DNA from: Symsagittifera roscoffensis
Lineage: Eukaryota; Xenacoelomorpha; Acoela; Convolutidae
NCBI RefSeq assembly: GCF_963678635.1
Contig: NC_087069.1
Coordinates: 2,122,166-2,186,165 of the forward strand
DNA: 64,000 nt
Direction: 5' to 3'
Shown one piece after another: positions 25,850-37,131 of this stretch. The notes beneath the pieces were generated by a model that made no database searches, was not told where the DNA came from, and worked only from the letters and a program-made list of their open reading frames with translations. A program made the translations under genes and the position numbers. Within the stretch, counting starts at the first letter, position 1. Each line of letters begins with the position of its first letter.

Positions 25850-25922
25850 AACCCGAGTTTAGTACCGGGTTGAAATAGTTGTGCGAGCGAGTTGCGCTGG
25901 AACCCGAGTTTAGTACCGGGTT
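25850..25922 (+). repeat. Paired hairpins AACCCG…CGGGTT in the leader
   Basis: Two 22-bp perfect copies (25,850-25,871 and 25,901-25,922) have a 6-bp stem AACCCG/CGGGTT around the loop AGTTTAGTAC. They sit 51 bp apart within a longer tandem repeat that includes GCGAG and GCTGG. Both hairpins are conserved in copy B (48,531-48,552 and 48,582-48,603). In an RNA leader they could act in packaging, dimerisation or translation; this is inference only. Confidence 0.55.
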
Positions 25923-26507
25923 CAACAAGTTGTGTCGCTGCTCTGCTAGAGTAGGCGAGTTTTGATTCGAGTCAACCGAAAAGTGATGAGGGATTCAACG
26001 GAACGGCACGCGGGCTTCAATATAGAAGTTGCTAAGTAGTAGTTAGCTCATTAAGGGCACTGTAAATTGTTTTATTTCCTTTGCGATTGAGAACTTACTC
26101 ATTGTGCCCACGATTTGCTGAACTAGTTAGAAGCGTAAAAGGAGAGCCGAAAAGAGCAGAAATTAAGGGGAAAGTTGCGTAATCTTTTGATCGGCCGGTT
26201 TAGTCTAACCACCAACATAACCCTTTCGGTGTTGTGGACCGTATTGTGTCTTGGTGTCCCCCGCTATTACAGGGAAAGAAACTCTGTGGCCGTTAAGTAG
26301 AATGGAAGCGCGCTTAGAGGAGACGACTCTCTGGAAAAAGAATCTACATTGGCGCTCCTGGGTGGGCTTTTTTTATCGAGCGAATAACGATCTTTGGATT
26401 CAGCAATGACGAGTGTTTGACGAAGAGTAGACTAAACCACGACGAAGAAAAAGGAGTGGGGCAACCTAGCAGCAAACGAAGTTTTCTTCAAAGCGAGAGT
26501 TGACGAT

Positions 26508-28275
26508 GTGTTTCTGCTGGGAACCAAACTAGTGAGTGAGGGTCGTTCGAATTGGATTAGCTACGCTGAGTTTAGAAAGATGCATCTGAGGAAGGAACTG
26601 AAGAGCTACTGCGGTCCAAAGCATTACGGCGCTGTCATTCATGGCTGGACGTTCGTGAAGTTGAAGATAGGATCAATAACCGAGAAAATAGCAGTTATTG
26701 TTGTCGAGAAAATGTTCGTACCTATGTTGATCAGTCTCAGCACACTAAAGAGAAAATCAGAAGTCAGGGTGGTCTATCAGCGGCGCTGTATTCATGCAGG
26801 TTATGTCCTATATACAGCCAAACTTTATTCATGTAGTTCGGTGCCATTGCTGGAAAAGATAGGACCCCATGGACGAAAGCAGGACGTGGAAGAGTATAGC
26901 CAACTCCGACGGTCCAAGAGTCTCGGCACGAGAATTGGGTGCACCCAGACTCGACTGGGCTGACAAGCGACGAGCTTTCGTTTGTGGCAGAGTCTGCGGC
27001 GAGGTAGCGGATATCGAGATTGACAATACGACAGATTGCAATCTGATATCTGAAGGACTGCTCGAGCTCCTCGGGATCGCTGCCGCTGTCCGGAGGTTCA
27101 ATGGAAAATTGGAAGGAACCGTCAACGAAAAAAAATAGAAAAATCGAGACGCTTGGATACATCAGGGCAAGATTGAATTTGGAAGTTTCTAGGAGGTGTT
27201 CACATTGATCGTTGTCAGTAATGGCTTGCTTGACTCCGATGTGGTCTTCAGTGCTAGGGAGCTCAGAGAGTGTCATGGTCTATTTGTGAGCGACAAAGAG
27301 TCAACCATCTGCCACGAGACTGATGCTATGCAACCAGTCTCAGTGAAATTCAAGAAACTACCAAAAACAGTGATAATCGTGCTGAACGAGGAAGCAGTTG
27401 GGACTAAGAAGAAGATGACGATGAGAGATTCGGAAGAATCGAAGAAGCGATTACAGGTATGGTCAGTGAACGAAACACGATGACCGAAACCGATTTAACG
27501 ACTATAACTTGTTCAAGGCGAAATGATAACCACGATTCATCAGGCAGTAGAATGCTGCTGGAAGTCGTTGAAGGACCAACCTAAGTAAGCACGAAGCAGC
27601 AGTTGATCGATAAGTTCGTGAACAACCTCCTAGTTCGAATGGAGCTGAAAGAGAATACTGCAGTCCACATGATGAATGTATCTGCTTTCATGATCCTGGA
27701 ATTTTCCGCTCAGCTTGAGGCGTTAAACGGGAAAATCCACAAATGATGGGGTGATCCAGTTAGTGACGTTGTTGTTTTGGGCCAGGCAGAAGTAGATGTG
27801 CAAGTTGGGACATTCACCGAGCGACAGGATGTCGTTGTGGTGGCGGCAACTGAGAAAGAAGTCGACGTGGTGCTGAGCCTCAAACAATTACAAGGACGTC
27901 ACGGGATGCTACTCGAACGTCCCAGAGGGGTGCTACGGACTGGAAGGGAAGGAACGATTGAGGTGATCACCGAAGACTGCGAAGAAACGATTTCTCATCA
28001 CTTCGAATTTGTGCTTGACGGGGGGCAGAAACCCTGAGATCCCAAGAGCAACGAGTAAAGTTAAAGACGAAAACCAGCTAGCCGAGCCGGCCCACGAAGG
28101 GTTTGGTGTATTGGCCGAGCCTGTTGGCAAAGAGGGCGTCACGCCTGGACCACGTAGCGGTGAAACAGAGCTTAATGCCCGCGCCGAGAACCAGTGTTTC
28201 GATTCTATACCTAGCGAGGGTAACGTTGAGGTCGTAACTGAAGTCGAAGTCGTAACTGAAGGTTTCCGAAAGTAG
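26508..28275 (+). pseudogene. Retropepsin-like domain series, copy A (three domains)
   Basis: The first domain lies in an open frame at 26,508-26,963. It has the layout of a retropepsin: an N-terminal NWIS element, a central strand pair, and a C-terminal VPMLISLSTLKR element like the usual ILG-W motif. The second is split between 26,869-27,138 (EIDNTTDCNLISEG) and 27,196-27,483 (DSDVVFSARELRECHGLF). The third is only partly open (27,777-28,037, DVVLSLKQLQGRHGML). None has the catalytic D-T/S-G triad. The frame is broken by stops and shifts near 27,137, 27,480-27,600 and 27,745. The following linker (28,009-28,275) joins directly to sequence that in copy B lies 1.2 kb further on, so two domains are missing. 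Confidence 0.6.
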
Positions 28276-28520
28276 CGGTAAGGAAAACGAGTGGAAGAAA
28301 ATGAGTCATGGCTCTTTAGAGAAGGTGATCTGGAGAATTGCGAACCCGACGACAACTCAATGGAACGCGTCTGCCAGACGGAGATGGGACGCAAAAGGAA
28401 ATCGGTCGATGAGCATAAGGAATAGAATGCCAAGGTAATAGGCGAGGTTACGAGTGGAAAAATGATTGAAGTGGGGGAGTCAATGCGTGGAATTGGATTG
28501 TTTCCCCGTTCTTTCCAATT

Positions 28521-29015
28521 TTGAGTCACCCAATTACATCCTTGCTGTCACAGAAAAGAAACGATACACGAAGCGTTTTCACGATGGTTGGACGGGAGAG
28601 AAAAAATGAAACGATTTCTCCGGGCGAGAATGAGAACGACACGAAGGGCTCTTCCGACGGATCTGACGATGATGAGTTGAGTTTTGACGAGGACGAGACT
28701 GTAGATGGTTTTCTGAGCAGTGGGGACAATGCCTGTGCGGGAGGACAGATGATGCGTGAAACCGTCCAAAGGCCAGATGACAATAACACGGACGAAACAA
28801 AAACTACTTGGGCTGAATCGGGCCAAGAGATGACGGAAACGACGTGCGAACACAGAATGTCTACGAAAGTATGGGACGAACGTCAAAATCTTCAAGCGAG
28901 TAGCAGAGCAGAAGGTTCCTTCAGGTCTTTCAAGCGATGCCGAAAAGGCGAAAAACGAGGAGGATTCGACGACAGAAGGGAAGTGGGTCCTAAACAAAAG
29001 AAGGCTGCCAACTCT
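28521..29015 (+). pseudogene. Acidic ORF of the LTR-like element, cut by the Polinton
   Basis: An open frame from 28,521 encodes a hydrophilic, Asp/Glu/Ser-rich protein with DGSDDDELSFDEDETVDG near its middle and a basic C-terminal part. Its counterpart in copy B (52,442-52,897) ends at a TAG shortly before the insertion target. Here the frame continues across the Polinton boundary at 29,016 and stops inside its terminal repeat (29,063). No family recognised. It could be a spacer domain of a former polyprotein. Confidence 0.5.
29010..29015. repeat. Target-site duplication AACTCT, left
   Basis: AACTCT directly precedes the left end of the Polinton and is repeated at 46,225-46,230 after its right end. 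The unfilled site in copy B (52,907-52,912) has it once, between GCTGCC and CATAACTT. Six bases is the normal duplication length for this element class. Confidence 0.95.
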
Positions 29016-29283
29016 AGTAGTATAGATATACGACACTGGGATCGGGGGGGGGGGGGGGGGTGATCCCTACAGGGATCATTGTGTATAGATTATACCTAAT
29101 GATCCCAATGTATAATATTTATACCTAATGATCCCTATGTAAAATATTTATACCTAATGATCCCTATGTAAAAAATTTATACCCAATGATCCCAATGTAT
29201 AATTTTTATAGCTAATGATCCCTATGTAAAATTAATGATCCCAATGTATAATTTTTATACTTAATGATCCGTATGTGAAAGTT
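29016..29283 (+). repeat. Polinton left terminal inverted repeat
   Basis: After 28 bases shared with the right end comes a run of 17 or more G (29,044 onwards). Then comes the palindrome TGATCCCTACAGGGATCA, followed by about eight copies of a 28-29-bp unit containing TAATGATCCC(A/T)ATGTA and a TTTATACC tail. Units with CCAATGTATAAT and with CCTATGTAAAAT alternate. The right end has the same composition in reverse. Confidence 0.93.
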
Positions 29284-29716
29284 GTGTTGGTTAAAACAAA
29301 ATCGTTCAGGCGATATATTATTTCTTTCCGCCACCTATAGCTCGGCAAGCTATGTTGTATTCCAATTGAATTAAAACTATTCAATGCGTTTTGCTGTTGA
29401 AGGTCTTTGCGAATTGGTTCTTTCAATGTTTCTACAAAATCTATGGTCTATGTGAAAATAGATATGAAATTAAATGGTTGAATTATCACACAATCTTCTA
29501 AAACAAGTGTCGGTTAAATGCACCAAAAACAGTTTGGGGTCAATTCCAATATGAAAACTCTCAAAACCACTCCAGATAAAATAGTAACACAAAACCAAAA
29601 GTGGATTTAAAGTAGCCCGCCATTACCTAACAGTGAACAAACGTGGAAAGTAAGTATAATATAGTACACTAATTTACAACATTAAATTTGTATTCAACTT
29701 GAATCAAACACATAAC
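29284..29716. other. Spacer between terminal repeat and polymerase
   Basis: About 430 bp of AT-rich sequence lie downstream of the minus-strand polymerase gene. I see no open frame worth reporting. It would hold the polymerase 3' untranslated region and poly(A) site. Confidence 0.5.
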
Positions 29717-32700
29717 CTAGAGTTTTTTGTTTGTTTTGCGTCTCTTTGACAGCGGTGCTGAAACTTCAACTGCTTCGCGGTCGAGGTACCATTCATCATC
29801 TGACGGCGAAGAAGAAGTAACTTCATTTGGATCAACCAAATCATCGCTTTCAATATCACTCTCAGCAATTTCCGTGACACGAATTCTACCTGGATCTGGA
29901 GCTTCATAGGTGGTGATACTATTTATCAGGTCTCTCAACGATTGGCTCGGTTGAGTATCCAACACAAGAAATCTATCTTCTGACCCATAATTCGTATCCT
30001 GCGTGAAGATTTCTTCTTGGTTCGAGCTCTGCTGGTCCCAGTGGACTAACTCTTCTTCTTCCTCGAAAAATTTCAGCCAAGCGTCTAAATCTTGATCTTT
30101 GTGGTGACTGGTGCTATTAATTTCACTCACGTTCCTTTCGCTATCATCATCATCATCATCATCATCCTGATTGCTATCGGGAAAGATAGAAGCATTTACG
30201 GTTCTATAGTGACCGTATGGCAATGTGGAGATACCATCGCTGAGGATGTATCGCTTATCATCATAGGCTGATAATGCGATTTTGTTTGCTCGAACAGTGT
30301 TCAGAATGTGCCTCTCAGAGATGAAGCGAGTATTTTCAGCTCGTACAAGGTTTCCAGACGCGAGAGTTTCGATGTATTTTTCATGAGTTAGCAACCGTTC
30401 AGTCACCTTAGTGATTCCTTTTGCTGAGTGCTTTCGTGTATCTATATAAAAAAAATGATGCTACTGCTACTTGAAGTTGAAAATAAAAAAAGTATGAACG
30501 CATCCTTTTCAGAAGATCCAAACCCCCCCTCATTTAAAAAAAGGTGATAACCATTTAACCTACTCCTCCCTCCCCCTTACCCCCACCCACAGAAACACAA
30601 AAAAACTTAAGTCATCAAAAAAATTTCACTTAGTAAAAAAATTTTTTCACAAGTTTTTTTTTTTATAAAAATTTTTTTTCCAAAATTTTTTTTTTCAAAT
30701 TTTTTTTAAAATTTTTTTTTACCAAGTTTTTTTTTCAACTAAATTTTTGACATTTTTTTTCGAAATTTTTCAATTTTTGAAATAAAAAAACGCTGTTTGA
30801 ACAATTTTGAGCCGGTAATTTTGAAGGAAACGTACTTACTTTGCGATAGTATTGAATAAAGCTTTGGCTTCAATGCAACGAATTCTGTAATTATATCACC
30901 CGGGAATTCGTCTTTAAACTTTAAAACTGTAAGTTTGCTTTCTGCATTGTAGAGGAAGTGGTCCGATGGATAATTGGAGACGTCAAAGTTGTCCAAAATT
31001 TCACAATTCTCGTACAGTTTCTCATAAAAATTGGAGTTTTTTTCCGTTCTTATTTCGTACATTAGGCTGTCAGTGTCTGAGTACAAGAGGTGACAGTTGA
31101 AGTTGGGCTTCATAAACTCGTAGTGAAATTTATACATCTCAAACTTTGCTAGCTTTACACGCTCCTACAATTGTGGGTACATCTCATCTGATTTTCGTTG
31201 TTGCTAATGTCAATGCAACCATGTCTTCGCCAAAAATTTTGTAGGTTCAAATTCAAACTTACTTATATTTCGCATTGCTTCTTCAGCATCTCGTAAAATC
31301 TTGATTTTCATTCTCTTTCTTTTTGACTCACACATTTTTCCATAAATTGAATGCATCAATAATTTGTACAGGGCTTCTTCAAACTTGTTTTTTGCCGCTT
31401 TCCGTTTGTTTGTATTTAGAGTTATGTACGGTTCGAGCCACAATTCTTGTTTGAACTTTACGATGCGATACAGTTTTGTAACGATAAGGCCAAGCTTTAC
31501 GTAGAGTTTCAGGAGTTTATAATGAATTATGTAATGAGTTTTATCATGTAAAGTTTGTAAAAGTTTTTTCACTTTACCTATTGCGGATCCACAGTTTTCA
31601 TTGTTTTTGATTTGTTCTGAGAATTTTGTTTGGTATCTGCTCAACCAATCTTTTTGAACAACTTCCTTAGTGGGTGCCAGTGGATAGTCACGGCGACTTT
31701 CATGCAACAATTGAGGGTATTTTAAATCAATTTCAACAATATAACCGTAGTCTGAATCGTCAGGGGTTGCTAAAATTTCTTCTATTGACATGGAATTCTC
31801 ATCTTCGTTTTCTTGAGTATTTCTTTCATTTCTAACTGCGATTGTCTCGAAATGACGTGCAGGCAGTTTGTGAGTTTGCATTACTCCGCCGTATAAGTTG
31901 TTGGCATCAACCATGAAGCCATAGGTAGTATATTCGCTCGAATTAAATGTTTCGTTCATTTACATGTTGTTTGCATTGAACTGTCGTTTTGCAAAGATTG
32001 ATGAAGCACCACCTCGCATCCTTTTTTCAACCATGTCTAAATGATCTCGATCCGTTAGCAATTCAACATCAGCTTTAACTACCCGCTTGAAAGCGTCACC
32101 AGCTACATTGGAAGCGGTGAAATGATGAGCACAATCAAGGCTAAATGTTTCATAGCTGATAGAGCGGAATTCCTCAAAGACACAGGCTAGGAGCAATGTG
32201 TCACATGACAATATTAAGTCATGATAGTCGCGCAGGTTCTGACAATTAAATTGATTGAAAACTTCTTTTGCTTCAACCACGTTATCAGCAGTAATAGCAA
32301 TTTTATCTCCGTCTAAACTATTCACCCACTTTTCGAGAGGCGGTAACTCTTTTTCGTCAAACTTTTTACGGTCGGTCATGTAATTATAAGGATAGAATCC
32401 TTTTCTACGTATGAGAGTTCTGCAAGTTTGGCTTACGTTTTGAAAGTGGTTTTCCAGAATTGTAAATTTGTTGTCAGGCAAGTTGTCAACTAACTTTTGT
32501 AGTGATGAGTTTAGAAACTTGAAAGAATCTATAAAACGAAGATACTCATAAATGTTTTGTGTTGTTTGATCTTTTCGTGTAATGGTTTTAACCACTACTC
32601 CGATAATTAGTGAAATATATTTCTCATCGGTGGATGGAATGACTTGTATTGTACTACGCAAGTCACATTCGTTCAGAGCTAGACAAATATGATGCATGTC

Positions 32701-34617
32701 ATAATTCTGCAAATTGTGTCCAACGACTGGAATGTAATTTATGTTTCTTCGCGCTAAATTACATTTGTCGTGGGTCCATCCTAGAAATTTTCCCGAAGAG
32801 TGACAGTGATCCAGGCACTTTTCTTCGCTCTCACTGAAGTTTTCTTGACAAATCCAACAGGTTAAAGTTTCTTCTTTACACAGTTGGCTGCGATCTCCCA
32901 AATAATGTGGCAATTTCCGTTTATAGATGTAAACGTCTCGGGCTAATAGATGTAACTCTTTGATAAAATTTTCTAAACAATTTTCAGAGCTGTCAAAACT
33001 AAAGAAAAATGGTTCTGAGGACTCATGATCAATAGCAACCATTGAATAGCCGGAGGGTTCATGTTTTTCTAGAACGCGAGATAAGGAAATTTGTGGGTTG
33101 TTCATACATGTTGTAACGGGATTCAGGAACGATTCGAAATCAAAGTAAACAACAATAAATGCATACCAGAGAGCTTGAAACTTTTTAAATTTATACTTAT
33201 GGCAGCCATTTTCAGCTGTTGGCATTATCACTACAGCTGGTTCATGATCTTTACATAATCGCTCATGCGTTTTATGATCAATTTCATTGTAATGAATTTG
33301 AAAACAGTTACGACACAACTGCAGGAAACTTCGGAAATTTTGCTTTCGAACTTCACAAACAAATCGGAGCAGGTCTTTTATCAAAACAAAGTGGTGCATT
33401 CCGGGTTCATATAACTAAAGCAGATCCATGATAAAATTATCTGAACTTTCAAACTTTGAGACAATCATTGGAATGAGATCTCCTTTTTGATATTGAAACA
33501 CGTTTACTTGAACGTTATTAAGTCGCTCGAATTGAGGAATCATGTTCAAGCTCATAGGCATAACGAAATCATCAGAAGCCTGATGCGTTCCGGGCTTTGT
33601 ATAGGTGTGTGGATCTGTCTCTTCAAGTTTAGGATCAACCAACCTACCGACAATTAGATCAGGCTTATATCTAAGATGATAGGCGGCAGTGTAGCCTAAC
33701 AAAAAGCAATTGTGGTCGTTGTGATTACGAATATTAATCAATTGTTGCGAATTTGCTATTTTTGCAGGGAGAGGTATAAACGAAGAGCCTCTGATTGGTA
33801 ACACTTTTCCGATTTTAATGTAAAGTTCATTTACACGCTGCAGAACCCAGCCGCTACCATGGGCTGAAAAATTCTGGAACACAGCTTCCAATTTTCCGAG
33901 CATTTCGAGAAATAATTCATCAGACAAACCGTTTGCATATAGGGGAGTCATCATAGAATTAGCGAAAATTTCAACGCGTTCGTCTTCAGGTTGTTGCACG
34001 CTTTGGTCCTAAACAACAGTAGCATGCTTGATTAAAGTAAGTTTAGCCGGAAATTGTACTTTGCAGGGTCCATTACAGGTTCTATCTAATATCAAACTTT
34101 GAATCTCATTTTTTTTCAAGGTCATAAATTCGATAAGATAATGTTCAATATTTTGGTTGGGAATAATAAAAGTCATCAATGTATTTTTCATGGCTAATTC
34201 ATGAACTTCAATTGAAGCTGGAAAGTTATCAATAACGCTTGCCTGTGTGATTGAGCTAGAGGGGTTGCTGAGTGATGTAAGTTGTTGATCCAAAACAGGT
34301 AACCCATGCTCTGATTGCATGTGATCCTTGAAATCTTTAAGTTCACAAAAACCAAACCGACAATACCGACATAAATTGTTAAATTTTTGATGATCTGATT
34401 CAAAATGATGCTGTAATTTTGATAGCAGTAAACTGCTAAATTTACAATGGTAGCAAGTAAAAACGGGTAATTTTTTTTCAACAGCGTGAAAGTTTCGTTC
34501 ATGACGAGATCTGTTTGTTTTTATTGTAAAAACTTTGGGACAATACTTACACTTGAAACCCATTTCGCTCTGGAACTGTTTTAAAGCGAAGCAGGAAAGA
34601 GAATGAATCCCAACCAA
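29717..34617 (-). pseudogene. polB: Protein-primed-type DNA polymerase B (pPolB), broken
   Basis: This would replicate the element's linear genome. From the N-terminus it has three C2H2 zinc fingers (about 34,560-34,300; CKYCPKVF, CYHCKFSS, CRYCRFGF) and the GSGW/PIRGSSFIPLP region (33,999-33,415). Next come the exonuclease motifs FDFESF and HNLQNYD with a CWIC…CLDHCH zinc site. Palm motif A is VDANNLYGGVM and motif C is YSDTDSL. The C-terminus carries ALSAYDDKRYIL and an acidic tail. In-frame stops occur at 34,009-34,011 (TAG), 33,415-33,417 (TAG) and 31,960-31,962 (TAA). Two frameshifts and a TGA lie within about 31,145-31,220. A GT-AG intron (30,442-30,839) interrupts the C-terminal part. 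The acidic run of Asp is encoded by a GAT repeat near 30,150. The length fits the family. Confidence 0.93.
30442..30839 (-). other. Spliceosomal intron in the polymerase gene
   Basis: On the minus strand the donor is AAAGTAAGT (GT at 30,839-30,838) and the acceptor is TTTTTTATATAG (AG at 30,443-30,442). The 398-bp interval contains stops and a long low-complexity A/T tract (30,600-30,770). Conserved polymerase sequence ends just before the donor (KPKLYSILSQ) and resumes just after the acceptor (KHSAKGITK). The split codon keeps the frame, with phase 1. The site pair was found by eye; no transcript evidence is available here. Confidence 0.75.
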
Positions 34618-35906
34618 AAACCCAAAGGTTCAAACTACTGCGCTTCGATTCCTTTTTCCCTTCTCGGTTTGAATTTGAATAGCTTTTCCCGCTTAACTCT
34701 GAATTTGAACTCTTTTTCCGCCAAAATTTGAATTAGATTTGAATTTCCCGCCATAACTGGCAAACTCAAATTCGATTGGACGAAACAGATAAAATGTTGT
34801 TTGAATTGTTAATAATTACTACAAACGATAGAAGCTAATCTAAACAAACCAAATTTGAGCTAAATTTTAATCCAAAATGGTTTTAGAGCCAAGAGATAAA
34901 AGTTTTAGTTTTACATTTTATCAATTCAAATTATAAATTGATGAAATATTCGAAATTGCGAATAAAAGTTGAGCATGTCACAACACATGATAGATCCTAA
35001 ATGTCTCAAATGTCAAGGGGATAGAATATTCTAAAAAAATGTGAAAATTTGTATCAAAAACAGTTGAAATGATGAATAAGTAAAGCAAAAACTGAAAAAT
35101 GACAGTTTTTTAACTTTCCAGGCGCATGGTTATCAATGATGTCAATCACGGAGCGGTCGCACGTTCCATGTCATCATGAATTTGTCTCAATTGTCTTTCG
35201 ATATGAAAAAAAAGTCAGAAAAAAACTTTTCTGTAAAGAAAAATGAGTTTGTTGTTTTAGGGGGGATTAAGGGGATTAGCGTTTTTCTCGAAGACTAACG
35301 AAAAAATATCTACTCCCACATTCTCATTAGTCGTGCCCCTCATTGCACTTTCATAAAAACACCACTTGTTCATTATAAAAAATTGTGTCTTCTGGTTGAA
35401 AATCGCATTTTGTCGGAAAAATGAAAAAACGATGAGTCATCAATTAAAAAATTTGATTTTTTATTAATTTTCTCAAATATTTAGCATGATGATGAATACT
35501 TGTATTTTTTTATAATGATCATTTTCGGAGACAAAAAAATCAATGATCATATGGTATCACCAATTTGTAGAAAAAAAAATTAATGCATTTTTTTTCTTTT
35601 TTGTAATTAAAAAATCAAACTTTTAACTAAAAAACATAAAAATAATATTTATTTTTTATCAAAAAGTTGGTTTTAAACATCTTTTGTACTGTTTCATATT
35701 ATGTTTAATTTGTATGATAATTAAATGAATAAACATATGACAACACAAGTTATCATCCAAAATTAATTTTTTACAGTTTTTTTTGACGTTAATTATATTT
35801 TTTTTTTTCAAAAAACAAAATTGATATTTTTTTATCTTGTTTTCTAAAAATTTGCATATATATGGATGCTTTTCAATTTTTTTCTCATATCATTAATGTA
35901 AATAAG
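34618..35906. other. Gene-free AT-rich segment of the Polinton
   Basis: About 1.3 kb upstream of the polymerase start, mostly poly(A) and poly(T)-rich sequence. It presumably contains the polymerase promoter. Short repeated words such as TTTGAATTTGAA and CTTTTTCC(C/G)CC appear at 34,660-34,770. I see no gene. Confidence 0.5.
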
Positions 35907-37131
35907 AACTTCAATGTTATTATGTTAACTCCTATTTGTGGAAAAAATGAAAATTTTACGGACTTTTTTTTTGTTTTTAATTGAAAAAAAAAAGTCAATT
36001 AATTGAAAAAGAAATGATTTTTTTAACTTCAAATTTTAAAGCCTTTTATACTAAATTTTTAATCAGAACAATTGTGTGATAAAAAATGAACAAACACAAG
36101 ATATAAACTCAAACTCAATTTTAAAGTTAAATTATTATACACAATAAAAAGAAACAAAAATCAATATAACTCAACCTCAGTTTCAAAGTTATATAAGGTC
36201 CAAATACTCCTGCGCTTTCTCTAGTGTTGTTAGTTTCCGTTTTTTCTTTCGTGCAAGGCATAGAGAAGGAGTCAAATTTTCTTTATGATTACTCACTGTC
36301 GCTTCGGGGGTGCGCGTTGGAGTTGAATAATCTGGTTCATCAAGCCATGGTGACACTGTAGGAGAAGGATCAGCTTTCGGGGTAACTAATGATGGTGATT
36401 CAATCTGTTCCATTCCCCATAAACGATCAAAAAAATCAATTTCTTCAGAAGAAAAACATATTTGCAAACGACATTCTCATTTACTTCCATCGCATCAATT
36501 ATTAAAGCATTGTACCCGTAGAAAATCCAAAGTTTTTTCGATTGGTTACAAAATGAACTGTCCAATGATGCAAACAACCTTAATAGGAGTTAACTTCAAT
36601 GTTATTATGTTAACTCCTATTTGTGGAAAAAATGAAAATTTTACGGACTTTTTTTTGTTTTTAATTGAAAAAAAAAGTCAATTAATTGAAAAAGAAATGA
36701 TTTTTTTAACTTCAAATTTTAAAGGCTTTTATACTAAATTTTTAATCAGAACAATTGTGTGATAAATAATGAACAAACACAAGATATAAACTCAAACTCA
36801 ATTTTAAAGTTAAATTATTATACACAATAAAAACAAACAAAAATCAATAAAACTCAACCTCAGTTTCAAAGTTATATAAGGTCCAAATACTCCTGCGCTT
36901 TCTCTAGTGTTGTTAGCTTCCGTTTTTTCTTTGGTGCAAGGCATAGAGAAGGAGTCAAATTTTCCATTTGATTACTCACTGTCGCTTCGGGGGTGCGCGT
37001 TGGAGTTGAATAATCTGGTTCATCAAGCCATGGTGACACTGTAGGAGAAGGATCAGCTTTCGGGGAAACTAATGATGGTGATTCAATCTGTTCCATTCCC
37101 CATAAACGATCATAAAAGTCAATTTCTTCAA
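35907..37131. repeat. Internal 540-bp duplication with inserted fragment
   Basis: Positions 35,907-36,447 are repeated at 36,592-37,131 (from AACTTCAATGTTATTATG to TTTCTTCA). Between the two copies, 36,449-36,582 is a copy of 37,982-38,115, part of the plus-strand ORF 37,828-38,151. The arrangement suggests template switching during replication rather than simple unequal exchange. Confidence 0.85.
36189..36467 (-). pseudogene. Truncated duplicate of the orphan minus-strand ORF
   Basis: The last 80 or so codons are nearly identical to those of the ORF at 36,872-37,285 (EIDFFDRLWGMEQIESPS, SPWLDEPDYSTPTRTPEA, LEKAQEYLDLI). The N-terminal part is replaced by the inserted fragment at 36,449-36,582, so the first residues come from unrelated sequence. 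Arg replaces Pro in the LCLARKKKRK segment. Confidence 0.6.

Larger units (their letters stand above)
23891..29015 (+). mobile_element. LTR-like element, internal region A (left part)
   Basis: Positions 24,555-29,015 match internal region B (47,015-52,906) with a few percent divergence and several indels. Region A lacks about 1.2 kb of coding sequence (equivalent to about 50,930-52,160 in B) and keeps sequence at 24,250-24,555 that B has lost. It continues at 46,231 after the inserted Polinton. There is no recognisable gag, reverse transcriptase, RNase H or integrase, so the element appears non-autonomous. The first 2 kb (24,250-26,500) hold no open frame I can support and act as a long leader. 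Confidence 0.75.

Noticed and set aside
28526-29036. Long minus-strand open frames opposite the acidic ORF, also present in copy B (52,426-52,915)
   Set aside because: They mirror the codon bias of the plus-strand acidic frame and show no family resemblance. The plus-strand frame is the better candidate.
29044-29061. Run of 17 or more G as a biological signal
   Set aside because: The right terminal repeat has only seven G at the same place, so slippage in replication or sequencing is enough to explain the length. It is kept only as a note in the terminal-repeat finding.
31960-34011. Reassignment of TAG and TAA to amino acids in the polymerase
   Set aside because: The same element also has TGA stops and frameshifts inside genes, and the host kinase ends in TAG. 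Simple decay explains all breaks.
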